Source of the DNA: Limnohabitans sp. T6-20
GTDB taxonomy: Bacteria; Pseudomonadota; Gammaproteobacteria; Burkholderiales; Burkholderiaceae_C
Length of the DNA: 64,000 bases
Assembly (NCBI RefSeq): GCF_003063505.1
Contig: NZ_NERW01000003.1
Location: forward strand, 906,228-970,227
Direction of reading: 5' to 3'
The position numbers and the translations under genes were made by a program. Shown here piece after piece: positions 57,893 through 64,000 of this stretch. The notes below the pieces were generated by a model. It did not search any database. It worked only from the letters and a program-made list of their open reading frames with translations, and was not told the DNA's origin. Each line of letters opens with the position of its first letter. Within the stretch, counting starts at the first letter, position 1.

Positions 57893-58219
57893 ATGACCCA
57901 AGCACCATCCACCCAGGAAAAACTGGCCACTGTTGCCGCAAGCATCACAGGCACATTGCACGACGCAGCACAAGACGCCAAGCCGGTTTTCGAACGCACC
58001 GTCGATCGTCTGTCTGACAGCATCAGCGACATGGCCCATCACAGCAGGGATGCAGCCGTGGGTGCCAAAAAACAATTGGCGCAAAAAACACAAGAAGTCA
58101 CCTCAACGGCAGAGCACTACATCCATTGCGCACCGTTCAAGTCGGTGCTGATCGCCGCAGGTGTGGGCGCAGTGGCAGCCACACTCGTCGGCTGGTTGAC
58201 ACGTTCACGCCCCCACTGA
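57893..58219 (+). CDS. DUF883/ElaB-YqjD-like membrane-anchored protein
   Basis: A 108-aa protein with a long amphipathic helical region (about 10-80) and a single C-terminal membrane helix (FKSVLIAAGVGAVAATLVGW, about 84-103) ending in basic residues, the layout of YqjD/ElaB, which tether ribosomes to the inner membrane in stationary phase. Its stop overlaps the next start (TGATG). Confidence 0.85.
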   Translation: MTQAPSTQEKLATVAASITGTLHDAAQDAKPVFERTVDRLSDSISDMAHHSRDAAVGAKKQLAQKTQEVTSTAEHYIHCAPFKSVLIAAGVGAVAATLVGWLTRSRPH

Positions 58220-58602
58220 TGTCCAAGCTCCTGCTCAAGCTGTTGCTGCTGCCCCCAGACCTGCTCAAAATGCATGCGCATGGCTATGCCGATCTGGCCT
58301 CAGAGGAATGGGAGCGGCAGCGCTGCATCTGGAAGACCCGGCTGCTGATGGCAGCCATGGGCACGGTGAGTGGGGTCCTCGGGCTCTTTCTGGCCGGGGT
58401 TTCCTTGCTGCTGTGGAGTGCGTTGCCCGTGGTCGACGGGCGCAGTGCATGGGTCATGTGGTTTGTGCCCGTGGCTTTGGGTCTGTTCTCATTGGCGTGT
58501 TGGGCATGGGCCAGGCACATCAAGATGCCGCCCCCCTTTGACAAACTCAAAGCACAAATCGCGCTGGACATTCTGGCCTTGCGTCAAAGCCCAAAAGCAT
58601 GA
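58219..58602 (+). CDS. YqjE/holin-III-like two-helix membrane protein
   Basis: A 127-aa protein with two membrane helices (about 49-72 and 81-103) and a cytoplasmic remainder, resembling YqjE, which follows yqjD in enterobacteria and belongs to the holin-III superfamily. There is no lysin, so no phage origin is indicated. Translationally coupled to both neighbours (TGATG and ATGA). Confidence 0.78.
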   Translation: MSKLLLKLLLLPPDLLKMHAHGYADLASEEWERQRCIWKTRLLMAAMGTVSGVLGLFLAGVSLLLWSALPVVDGRSAWVMWFVPVALGLFSLACWAWARHIKMPPPFDKLKAQIALDILALRQSPKA

Positions 58603-58868
58603 ACGCCCCACTGTCTCCCGAGCAAGGCCTTGAGGTATCGCGTGCGCTGTGCCTTCAGGCCTTGCAGCAACCCGCGTGGCTGTTGCTGGTGCAGCGCATG
58701 TGCGCCCAACCCGCTCATGCGGCCACAGGCACACCCAGTGACCCACCCGGGCCGAGCATGGCCGAAACGCTTTTAAACCGCTGCGTAAAAACGTTTCTTG
58801 ACCAGCTCGACGGCCCCCACATACGCCAAGGTCAAGACGATCATGCCCAACATCAAGGGCCACGGTAA
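58599..58868 (+). CDS. Small unknown ORF overlapping the 3' end of mgtA
   Basis: An 89-codon frame beginning by ATGA overlap with the YqjE-like gene, so it occupies the place of yqjK. Its last 96 bases run antisense through the end of mgtA, and its C-terminus (HIRQGQDDHAQHQG) looks like read-through of non-coding frame. Residues 1-65 are plausible protein. Possibly real, possibly an eroded gene. Confidence 0.4.
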   Translation: MNAPLSPEQGLEVSRALCLQALQQPAWLLLVQRMCAQPAHAATGTPSDPPGPSMAETLLNRCVKTFLDQLDGPHIRQGQDDHAQHQGPR

Positions 58869-61349
58869 AGGCACAAACCCGAAAACCGCACTGAAGGGCA
58901 AATAGGGCAATGCCAGTGCCACGACAAGGACCACCAGCGTACTGACCCACAAGAGCCTGCCGGGTCGGCTTTGGTAAAACGGGCGGCGAGTACGCACCAC
59001 CAGTGCAATGACCAACTCGGTCATGAGCGACTCAATGAACCAGCCTGTTTGAAACTCCGGGGCAGCGGCTTTGAAAATCCACAACAAAGCCCCAAAGGTC
59101 AAGAAATCGAACACCGAACTGAGCAAACCAAAAACCACCATGTAATTGCGAATGAACCGGGTATTCCAGTGGCGGGGCCTGACCACCCATTCGGGGTCCA
59201 CACGATCCCCCGCAATGGCCGCGGCAGGAATGTCCGATAAAAAGTTGTTGAGCAAAATCTGGGAAGCCAGCAGGGGCAAGAAGGGCAGAAAAACAGACGC
59301 CACCGCCATGCTGACCATGTTGCCAAAATTGGCACTGATGGTGGTCAAGATGTATTTCAGGGTGTTGGCAAATGTCACCCGCCCCTCGTCAATGCCCTGG
59401 CTCAAGATGCCCAAGTCCTTGCGCAGCAACACAAAGTCTGCGGCATCCTTGGCCACATCCACGGCCGTATCGACCGAGATGCCCACATCGGCCGCATGCA
59501 GTGCCAATGCATCGTTGATGCCATCGCCCATGTAACCCACCACATGACCTGTTTTTTGCAAGGCCAGAATGATGCGTTCTTTCTGGTTCGGGTCGACTTC
59601 GGCAAATACGACCGTGTGTTTCGCGGCATGCATGAGCGCGTCATCGGCCATGTCATTGAGTTCTCGACCCGTCAAGACATGGCCTTCAGAGAGACCCACC
59701 ACCTGAGCCAAGTGTTTGGCCACCTGCCGGTTGTCACCGGTGATGACCTTGAGCTGAACACCCCGCTGCGCCATGTCCTGCAAGGTCTGGCGCACATCGG
59801 TTTTAGGTGGGTCCATGAACAACAAGAACCCATCAAAATTGAGCCCCTTTTCATCCTCGCGCACATAGGGTGTGGTGCGTTCGCCGATCGGTCGAGAAGC
59901 CACACCCAAAACGCGATACCCCTGTGCACTCCACGCGTCGAACAAGGCTGCCAAACGGGCACGCTGGTCACCGTCTAACGGGGTGCGCCCTTCCCCTTGC
60001 GTGACGCACAAAGACAGCACTTTCTCCAAGGCCCCTTTGGTGATCAAGGTGCAGTTGCCGGGTCCGTCAAGCACCACCACCGACAAACACTTGCGTACAA
60101 AGTCATAGGGGATTTCATCCACCTTGGTGACCGCTGTCATGGCCATCTGGGCATTGCGCACCGCCACGCCGATGGCATCGTCCAAGGCATTGGACAAACC
60201 CGACTGGCATTGTGCGTTGATTCCCGCAAGACGCAGCACCTTGACGGAGGCCTGGCCCTGAGTGTCCAACGCGCCATCAAGTGCCACCACGCCAGCGGTC
60301 AAGGTGCCTGTTTTATCGGTGCACAACACATCCATGGCCCCCAGATTTTCAATCGCATTCAGACGGCGCACGATCACCCCCAACTTGGCCATGCGGCTGG
60401 CACCGTGCGACAAAGTGATGCTGACAATCGCAGGCAACAATTCGGGGGTCAACCCCACCGCCAAGGCCAGTGCAAACAACAAAGAATCAATGGGGGGTTT
60501 GTTCAAAAACACATTGATCGCCAAAACAAGCACGACCATCACCAGCATGACCCGGGTCAACAAATACCCAAAGCGGTGAACGCCCCGCTCAAAATCGGTC
60601 ATGGGCGGACGCAAAACCAACTTGAGTGAGATGGCACCGAACACACTGGCCTTGCCTGTTTGCACCACCAAGGCATGCGCCGTTCCGCTGCTGACACTGG
60701 TGCCCATGAACACGCAGTTGCTGCGTTCACTCAAACTGGCGGATTCAGCCACCACGCCCGGCTTCTTTTCGACCGGAAAGGTCTCCCCCGTGAGCACCGC
60801 CTGGTTGATGAAAAAATCTTTCGATTCCAAAACCACGCCATCGGCCGGTATCAAGCTGCCGGCAGACAACACCACGACATCGCCAGGCACCACGCTTTCA
60901 GAGGGGATCGTTTGGAGCCGCCCGTCCCGCAGCACCTGAGAGTGGATCTTGACTTTGGCACGCAAACGCTTGATCGCATTGCTGGCCACGTATTCCTGCG
61001 TGAACCCGAGCAAGGTACTGCCGAGCACGATGGCCAACACAACACCCGCATCCACCCATTCGGCGGCAACCATCGAAATGCCCGAAGCCACCATCAAAAT
61101 CAGCACCAGCGGATTCTTGAACTGGCTGATCAGCAAGCCCCAAAACGTGGCCCCCTGGGTGGCGTCGAGCACGTTGCCGCCCCAACGCAGGAGTCTGACT
61201 CGGGCTGTTTTTTGCGTGAGACCCTCCGCCCTGGAGGCCATCTCCTGCGTCAAATCCTGGGCAGTCCGACTCCAGTAGGCCCCCATATCAGGCTGAGACG
61301 CCGCGTCGGATGGGGTGACATTTCTGAAATGGACCTTGAAGGGGGACAC
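58773..61349 (-). CDS. mgtA: Magnesium-translocating P-type ATPase
   Basis: Imports Mg2+ with ATP. 858 aa P3B-type ATPase: N-terminal cytoplasmic part, phosphorylation motif DVLCTDKTGTLT, the TGE motif in AVLTGETFPVEKK, hinge YMGDGINDALAL and DPPKTD, and about ten membrane helices, two pairs N-terminal and six C-terminal. GTG 61349 is the first codon, five bases after AAGGAG. No mgtC or phoPQ nearby; the 131-base upstream gap shows no recognisable Mg2+ leader. Confidence 0.93.
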   Translation of the reverse strand: MSPFKVHFRNVTPSDAASQPDMGAYWSRTAQDLTQEMASRAEGLTQKTARVRLLRWGGNVLDATQGATFWGLLISQFKNPLVLILMVASGISMVAAEWVDAGVVLAIVLGSTLLGFTQEYVASNAIKRLRAKVKIHSQVLRDGRLQTIPSESVVPGDVVVLSAGSLIPADGVVLESKDFFINQAVLTGETFPVEKKPGVVAESASLSERSNCVFMGTSVSSGTAHALVVQTGKASVFGAISLKLVLRPPMTDFERGVHRFGYLLTRVMLVMVVLVLAINVFLNKPPIDSLLFALALAVGLTPELLPAIVSITLSHGASRMAKLGVIVRRLNAIENLGAMDVLCTDKTGTLTAGVVALDGALDTQGQASVKVLRLAGINAQCQSGLSNALDDAIGVAVRNAQMAMTAVTKVDEIPYDFVRKCLSVVVLDGPGNCTLITKGALEKVLSLCVTQGEGRTPLDGDQRARLAALFDAWSAQGYRVLGVASRPIGERTTPYVREDEKGLNFDGFLLFMDPPKTDVRQTLQDMAQRGVQLKVITGDNRQVAKHLAQVVGLSEGHVLTGRELNDMADDALMHAAKHTVVFAEVDPNQKERIILALQKTGHVVGYMGDGINDALALHAADVGISVDTAVDVAKDAADFVLLRKDLGILSQGIDEGRVTFANTLKYILTTISANFGNMVSMAVASVFLPFLPLLASQILLNNFLSDIPAAAIAGDRVDPEWVVRPRHWNTRFIRNYMVVFGLLSSVFDFLTFGALLWIFKAAAPEFQTGWFIESLMTELVIALVVRTRRPFYQSRPGRLLWVSTLVVLVVALALPYLPFSAVFGFVPLPWPLMLGMIVLTLAYVGAVELVKKRFYAAV

Positions 61350-61480
61350 GACTGCTCCTTGACGCCTTTCATTCGTGAGCGGATCTGCTGAATGAGGCGT
61401 ATCCGATCATGCGCATCTCTGGCGGCGGGTCACATGACTTGGGTCAAGTTTCGAGCAAGGGCTTTTCGGGCTGACACGAT

Positions 61481-61933
61481 TCAGTCGGTGCGGAGCATCG
61501 TTCCCCGACATTTTTTGGCGCCGCAACGGCAGGCATAACGGGCCTTGAGCGCTTCGGTCAGCGGTTCGTCACTGAACAGACTGTAGTCAAACGTCAACTC
61601 TTCGCCCCGGAAAACCGGTCTGCGTGTTTGGATGAAAATGCGGCCCTTCACCACATCGGGCACGCAATTGGGACGGCACGAATGGTTGATCCATTTGGAG
61701 TCGTTACCGCCATACAGCGCATCGATCACACGACCATCGTCCAGATGAAAATAAAACGTATGGTCGGGGTTGTTGGCGTCGTGCGGATGGCGACGAATCG
61801 CCTCGGCCATGGTGATGACCTCGCCCACGTATTCAATGACCCTCTCGCCTGCGGCCATGTGCCGCGTGGCGAACACGCCTTTGCCGTGAACGCCCGAAGA
61901 CTCCACCGCCCAACAAGCGTCGGGGCGTGACAT
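61481..61933 (-). CDS. SET-domain protein lysine methyltransferase
   Basis: A 150-aa compact SET domain. N-terminal GVHGKGVFATRHMAAGERVIEYVGE (residues about 15-39, in part) binds SAM; the pseudoknot motif WINHSCRPNC and ELTFDYS follow; the C-terminus has a post-SET-like zinc motif with three Cys (CRCGAKKC). All catalytic elements are present. It would methylate a protein lysine; the Lys-rich histone-like protein and the DksA tail in this window are conceivable substrates (speculation). ATG 61933 overlaps the stop of the AAA gene as TGATG. Confidence 0.9.
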   Translation of the reverse strand: MSRPDACWAVESSGVHGKGVFATRHMAAGERVIEYVGEVITMAEAIRRHPHDANNPDHTFYFHLDDGRVIDALYGGNDSKWINHSCRPNCVPDVVKGRIFIQTRRPVFRGEELTFDYSLFSDEPLTEALKARYACRCGAKKCRGTMLRTD

Positions 61934-63123
61934 CACAAAGCCCCCTGCACCAGCGAACCGGCCTGCCCGTAGGGCAAGACATCCACATCGGTTCTTGCTT
62001 GCCGAAGATCACCGCCATAAACCAGGTGCTGACTTTTCACACGCTCGCCGAGCAGGGCACTGACGGTGCGCAGATTTTTAAACAGCGGTGCCGCCACGGT
62101 TTGTGACGCCTTGATTTCGATCAGCTGAACGCCATCGGCATGCTCCAGCAACAGATCGACCTCGAGACCATTGCTGTCTCTGAAGAAATACAAAGGATCA
62201 CGCAAGCCTTGGTTGCGCAAAGACTTCATCACCTCCAGCACCACCAGGTTCTCAAACAAAGCGCCGCGCAAAGGATGGTGCTGCAACTGCTCGACGGTCT
62301 TGATGCCCAGAAGCCAACAGGCCAGCCCCACATCGTAAAAATAAACCTTGGGGCTTTTGACCAATCGCTTGCCAATGTTCACGCTCCAGGGTGCCAGGCT
62401 GAACACCAAAAATGACGCCTCCAGCAGGCTCAACCACTGCGTGATGGTGTTGCTGCTGACCCCCACTTCGTTACCCAAGCTGGTCTGGTTCAACAGTTGC
62501 CCCGTGCGCCCGGCCAACAAACGCACGCACTGGCCAAACTCGCGCAGATGCCTGAGGTTGATGAGTTGGCGCACGTCACGCTCCACATAGGTGGCAAAGT
62601 AATCCGACAGCATGACCTCGGGCGGCAAGTCTTGTGCATGAATGCGCGGATAGCCACCTTGCAGCATCATTCGATTCACATCATCGGGGCCAACGGTTAC
62701 GCCATCGCCGACTGCTGCCAACTCTGACAAGCTCAGAGGCAGCAATTCCAGCACGGCGGTTCGCCCCGCCAAGGATTGCGTGACTTGTGCACTGACTTGC
62801 AATTGGTGACTGCCCGTCAACACAAAACGACCTTTTCGTGGATCGGCATCGGTCAGCACCTGAAGCCACGACAACAGCGTAGGTACGTTGTGGATTTCGT
62901 CCAGCACCGCGCCATCAGGGTATTGCGCCAAAAAGGCTTTGGGGTCCTGCTGCGCAAAATCCCGCACATCGGGCTGTTCCAGATTGACATATGGCTTGTC
63001 TGGAAACGCCATGCGGCAGAGCGTCGTTTTGCCCGATTGGCGCGGCCCGAGCACGGTCACCACGGGGTAAAGCGTGGCCCGCTGAAGCAACACGGTATGC
63101 GCTTGCCGATCAATTGTTTTCAT
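61933..63123 (-). CDS. AAA ATPase with DUF4143 domain
   Basis: A 396-aa protein of the widespread AAA_14/DUF4143 family. Walker [11 protein letters not shown] at 26-35, Walker B GAVLDEIHNVP at about 71-81, sensor TGSHQ at about 103; from about 190 the DUF4143 part with YVERDVRQL and, near the end, a PD-(D/E)xK-like LEVDLLLEH...LIEIKAS segment that suggests a nuclease-like fold. Function is unknown for the family. It has its own promoter and palindromic operator, and is co-transcribed with the SET gene. Confidence 0.88.
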   Translation of the reverse strand: MKTIDRQAHTVLLQRATLYPVVTVLGPRQSGKTTLCRMAFPDKPYVNLEQPDVRDFAQQDPKAFLAQYPDGAVLDEIHNVPTLLSWLQVLTDADPRKGRFVLTGSHQLQVSAQVTQSLAGRTAVLELLPLSLSELAAVGDGVTVGPDDVNRMMLQGGYPRIHAQDLPPEVMLSDYFATYVERDVRQLINLRHLREFGQCVRLLAGRTGQLLNQTSLGNEVGVSSNTITQWLSLLEASFLVFSLAPWSVNIGKRLVKSPKVYFYDVGLACWLLGIKTVEQLQHHPLRGALFENLVVLEVMKSLRNQGLRDPLYFFRDSNGLEVDLLLEHADGVQLIEIKASQTVAAPLFKNLRTVSALLGERVKSQHLVYGGDLRQARTDVDVLPYGQAGSLVQGAL

Positions 63124-63131
63124 GCAGAATT

Positions 63132-63144
63132 TAACTTTAAGTTA
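63132..63144. promoter_or_regulatory. Palindromic operator before the AAA/DUF4143 gene
   Basis: TAACTT-T-AAGTTA, a perfect inverted repeat with one central base, between the predicted transcription start and ATG 63123. Suited to a repressor. Confidence 0.5.
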
Positions 63145-63155
63145 TTTTTTGCATG

Positions 63156-63184
63156 AATTTAAGCTATTCAGACGGTGATGTCAA
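63156..63184 (-). promoter_or_regulatory. Predicted sigma-70 promoter of the AAA/DUF4143-SET pair
   Basis: Consensus -35 TTGACA (63179-63184) and -10 TAAATT (63156-63161), 17-base spacer, on the minus strand. Confidence 0.65.
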
Positions 63185-63227
63185 TCACTCCACAGTAACC
63201 AACTGGTTCCGTTCGGGGGTATTCTTT

Positions 63228-63244
63228 GGGAGGCGTTTCCTCCC
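63228..63244. terminator. Short hairpin between the small-ORF group and the AAA gene
   Basis: GGGAGG-CGTTT-CCTCCC, 6-bp stem, about 80 bases after the stop of the 57-aa ORF. No T-run, so a weak transcript end at most. Confidence 0.35.
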
Positions 63245-63326
63245 CCTTCTCTCGACGCCTGAAAGCTGTACTTTTGTTTGCTTTTTTCCACGCTTCAAAG
63301 TGTATCCTTTTCGCTTATTTGCGGGG

Positions 63327-63500
63327 TCATTCCAATTCACCCTCGGATTTTGTAGCCACCTTCTCTTCCAATTTCTGCTCAAGAATCTTTAGCCTTCGTT
63401 CAAGGTCATCAATTTCACTGCTGTGCCAGCTGATATTCTGAAAGTTTGATCGCAAGACCAAACCGATAAAAACGATTGCAACAAAGAAGATTATTTCCAT
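63327..63500 (-). CDS. 57-aa membrane/coiled-coil micro-protein
   Basis: A short frame, MEIIFFVAIVFIGLVLRSNF at its start, with one N-terminal membrane helix (residues 3-16) followed by a charged heptad helix (about 29-50, with EIDDLERRLKILEQKLEEK) and an acidic end. AAGGA lies seven bases before ATG 63500, and the gene follows the Cys/His-repeat gene by 22 bases, so translation is likely. Base composition is lower in GC than the chromosome average. No family recognised; the layout resembles small anchors or toxin-like peptides, but nothing fixes a role. Confidence 0.6.
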   Translation of the reverse strand: MEIIFFVAIVFIGLVLRSNFQNISWHSSEIDDLERRLKILEQKLEEKVATKSEGELE

Positions 63501-63522
63501 TGCGTTTTCCTTGGTCTGTTAA

Positions 63523-63768
63523 TTATTTCTCGTGAACCTTGTTCGGACTTGTGGAGCAATGACCCGTTGAAGTGGAACCACACCAAACGCATTTGTTACC
63601 ACCGTGACCGTGGCGGTGCTTACCGAAGGGGCTGGTTGAGCAATGACCATAACTGCTAGAACCGCAGAACTCGCACTTCTTTTCGTCTTCGATGTGTTCG
63701 TGCTTCTTGCTCGGACTGGTTGAGCAGTGGCCGAAGGAAGTGGAGTTGCAGTAGCGACATTTGCTCAT
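63523..63768 (-). CDS. 81-aa protein of three 28-residue Cys/His repeats
   Basis: Three repeats with exact 28-residue period: Cys4-Cys7-Cys15, Cys32-Cys35-Cys43, Cys60-Cys63-Cys71. Each unit reads C-x2-C-x-S-x-S-x-GHCSTSP, followed by a His-containing stretch (KHEH, KHRH, KVHE). Every unit could hold one zinc with three Cys and a His. I do not recognise a named family. It starts five bases after the stop of the partial gene upstream, so the group reads as an operon. It could bind nucleic acid or act as a small adaptor. Confidence 0.75.
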   Translation of the reverse strand: MSKCRYCNSTSFGHCSTSPSKKHEHIEDEKKCEFCGSSSYGHCSTSPFGKHRHGHGGNKCVWCGSTSTGHCSTSPNKVHEK

Positions 63769-63773
63769 AGCTG

Positions 63774-64000
63774 TTAGTCCAAGAAAAAGTCTTCATCGAT
63801 CTTGTTTACTTTGAACGTATGGGCAGTTCGTGTGCCGACTTGGTGCTCAATCATCAGCTCAACCAATCTACGACTGTTGACGCCGACCGAAAACTGACCA
63901 TCTAAACCTAGTAGTGCCGACTCAAAATTGACCAGGGTGTTCAACTGGCCTGCTGAAATATTCAGCAGGAGAGCAAGAAGGTGATCACCATGGAAATGAT
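63774..64000 (-). CDS. C-terminal end of an unrecognised gene (partial)
   Basis: An open frame runs in from the window edge to a TAA at 63774, about 75 codons. The visible end is soluble and ends in IDEDFFLD; no motif is recognisable. It immediately precedes the Cys/His-repeat gene on the same strand. Confidence 0.6.
   Translation of the reverse strand, partial: HFHGDHLLALLLNISAGQLNTLVNFESALLGLDGQFSVGVNSRRLVELMIEHQVGTRTAHTFKVNKIDEDFFLD

Noticed and set aside
58219..58602. Holin-like protein as a sign of prophage
   Set aside because: No lysin, structural or integrase gene; the pairing with a YqjD-like gene explains it.
61350..61480. Possible Mg2+-sensing leader or NAC-like site upstream of mgtA
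   Set aside because: No stem pattern resembling a known Mg2+ riboswitch could be drawn, and single short motif matches here are not significant.
63153..63392. 79-codon plus-strand frame in the low-GC patch
   Set aside because: No ribosome site, and the opposite strand holds a better-supported 57-aa gene with Shine-Dalgarno in the same bases.

Overview
The window is one contiguous piece of a high-GC chromosome. Gene content and order point to a betaproteobacterium of the Burkholderiales, most likely Comamonadaceae (Limnohabitans/Rhodoferax-like). The grounds are a Lys/Ala-rich histone H1-like protein, a complete division and cell wall (dcw) cluster from mraZ to lpxC, mpl, an accB-accC-prmA-DUF3426 string, and a DksA with a degenerate zinc site. 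This assignment is inference; no 16S or tRNA gene is present. No CRISPR array, insertion sequence, prophage or tRNA was found.

Layout. 0-2.3 kb: end of nrdA, nrdB and the histone-like gene, on the plus strand. 2.4-7.3 kb (minus): a 194-aa unknown protein, a TlpA-like thioredoxin, accB, accC, prmA and a DUF3426 zinc-ribbon membrane protein. 7.4-10 kb (plus): mpl and an acyltransferase-3 membrane protein. 10-13 kb: a DAHP synthase gene preceded by what looks like a complete attenuator (aromatic leader peptide, antiterminator, terminator), then tldD and a small cytochrome c. 13.4-19.5 kb (minus): rodA, ruvC, mtgA, a TonB-like protein, an RNase II/R-type exonuclease and a YqiA-like esterase. 19.5-38.4 kb (minus): the dcw cluster, transcribed mraZ-rsmH-ftsL-ftsI-murE-murF-mraY-murD-ftsW-murG-murC-ddlB-ftsQ-ftsA-ftsZ-lpxC. 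Nearly every junction is a stop/start overlap, and a MraZ-type operator and promoter sit at its head.

38.6-46.1 kb: dksA with a very long basic N-terminal tail, a His-rich COG0523 metallochaperone GTPase, dapF-DUF484-xerC, a NUDIX/metallo-beta-lactamase fusion and an S4 protein that looks like a dead pseudouridine synthase. 46.2-50.4 kb: a cysteine-less Rrf2/IscR regulator, RNase P RNA (rnpB, minus), a cysteine synthase and a COG2509 flavoprotein, with five REP-like palindromes around rnpB and the cysteine synthase gene.

50.4-61.4 kb is a regulatory and stress island. It holds three Crp/Fnr-type proteins sharing a TGTTC-N6-GAACA operator (one with a collapsed helix-turn-helix), two NarL-type regulators (one with a non-phosphorylatable pseudo-receiver), a LonH-type ATPase-protease, a VF530 DNA-binding protein, a DUF883/holin-like pair and an MgtA-type Mg2+ P-type ATPase. 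61.5-64 kb looks accessory: a SET-domain methyltransferase overlapping an AAA/DUF4143 ATPase with its own promoter and palindromic operator, then a lower-GC patch with a 57-aa membrane/coiled-coil micro-protein, an 81-aa protein of three 28-residue Cys/His repeats and the end of an unrecognised gene.

Most of the window is core physiology: nucleotide reduction, fatty acid and aromatic synthesis, peptidoglycan and division. The novelty is concentrated in the aroG leader, the unusual domain architectures (MurD, DksA, NUDIX-MBL) and the 50-64 kb accessory region.
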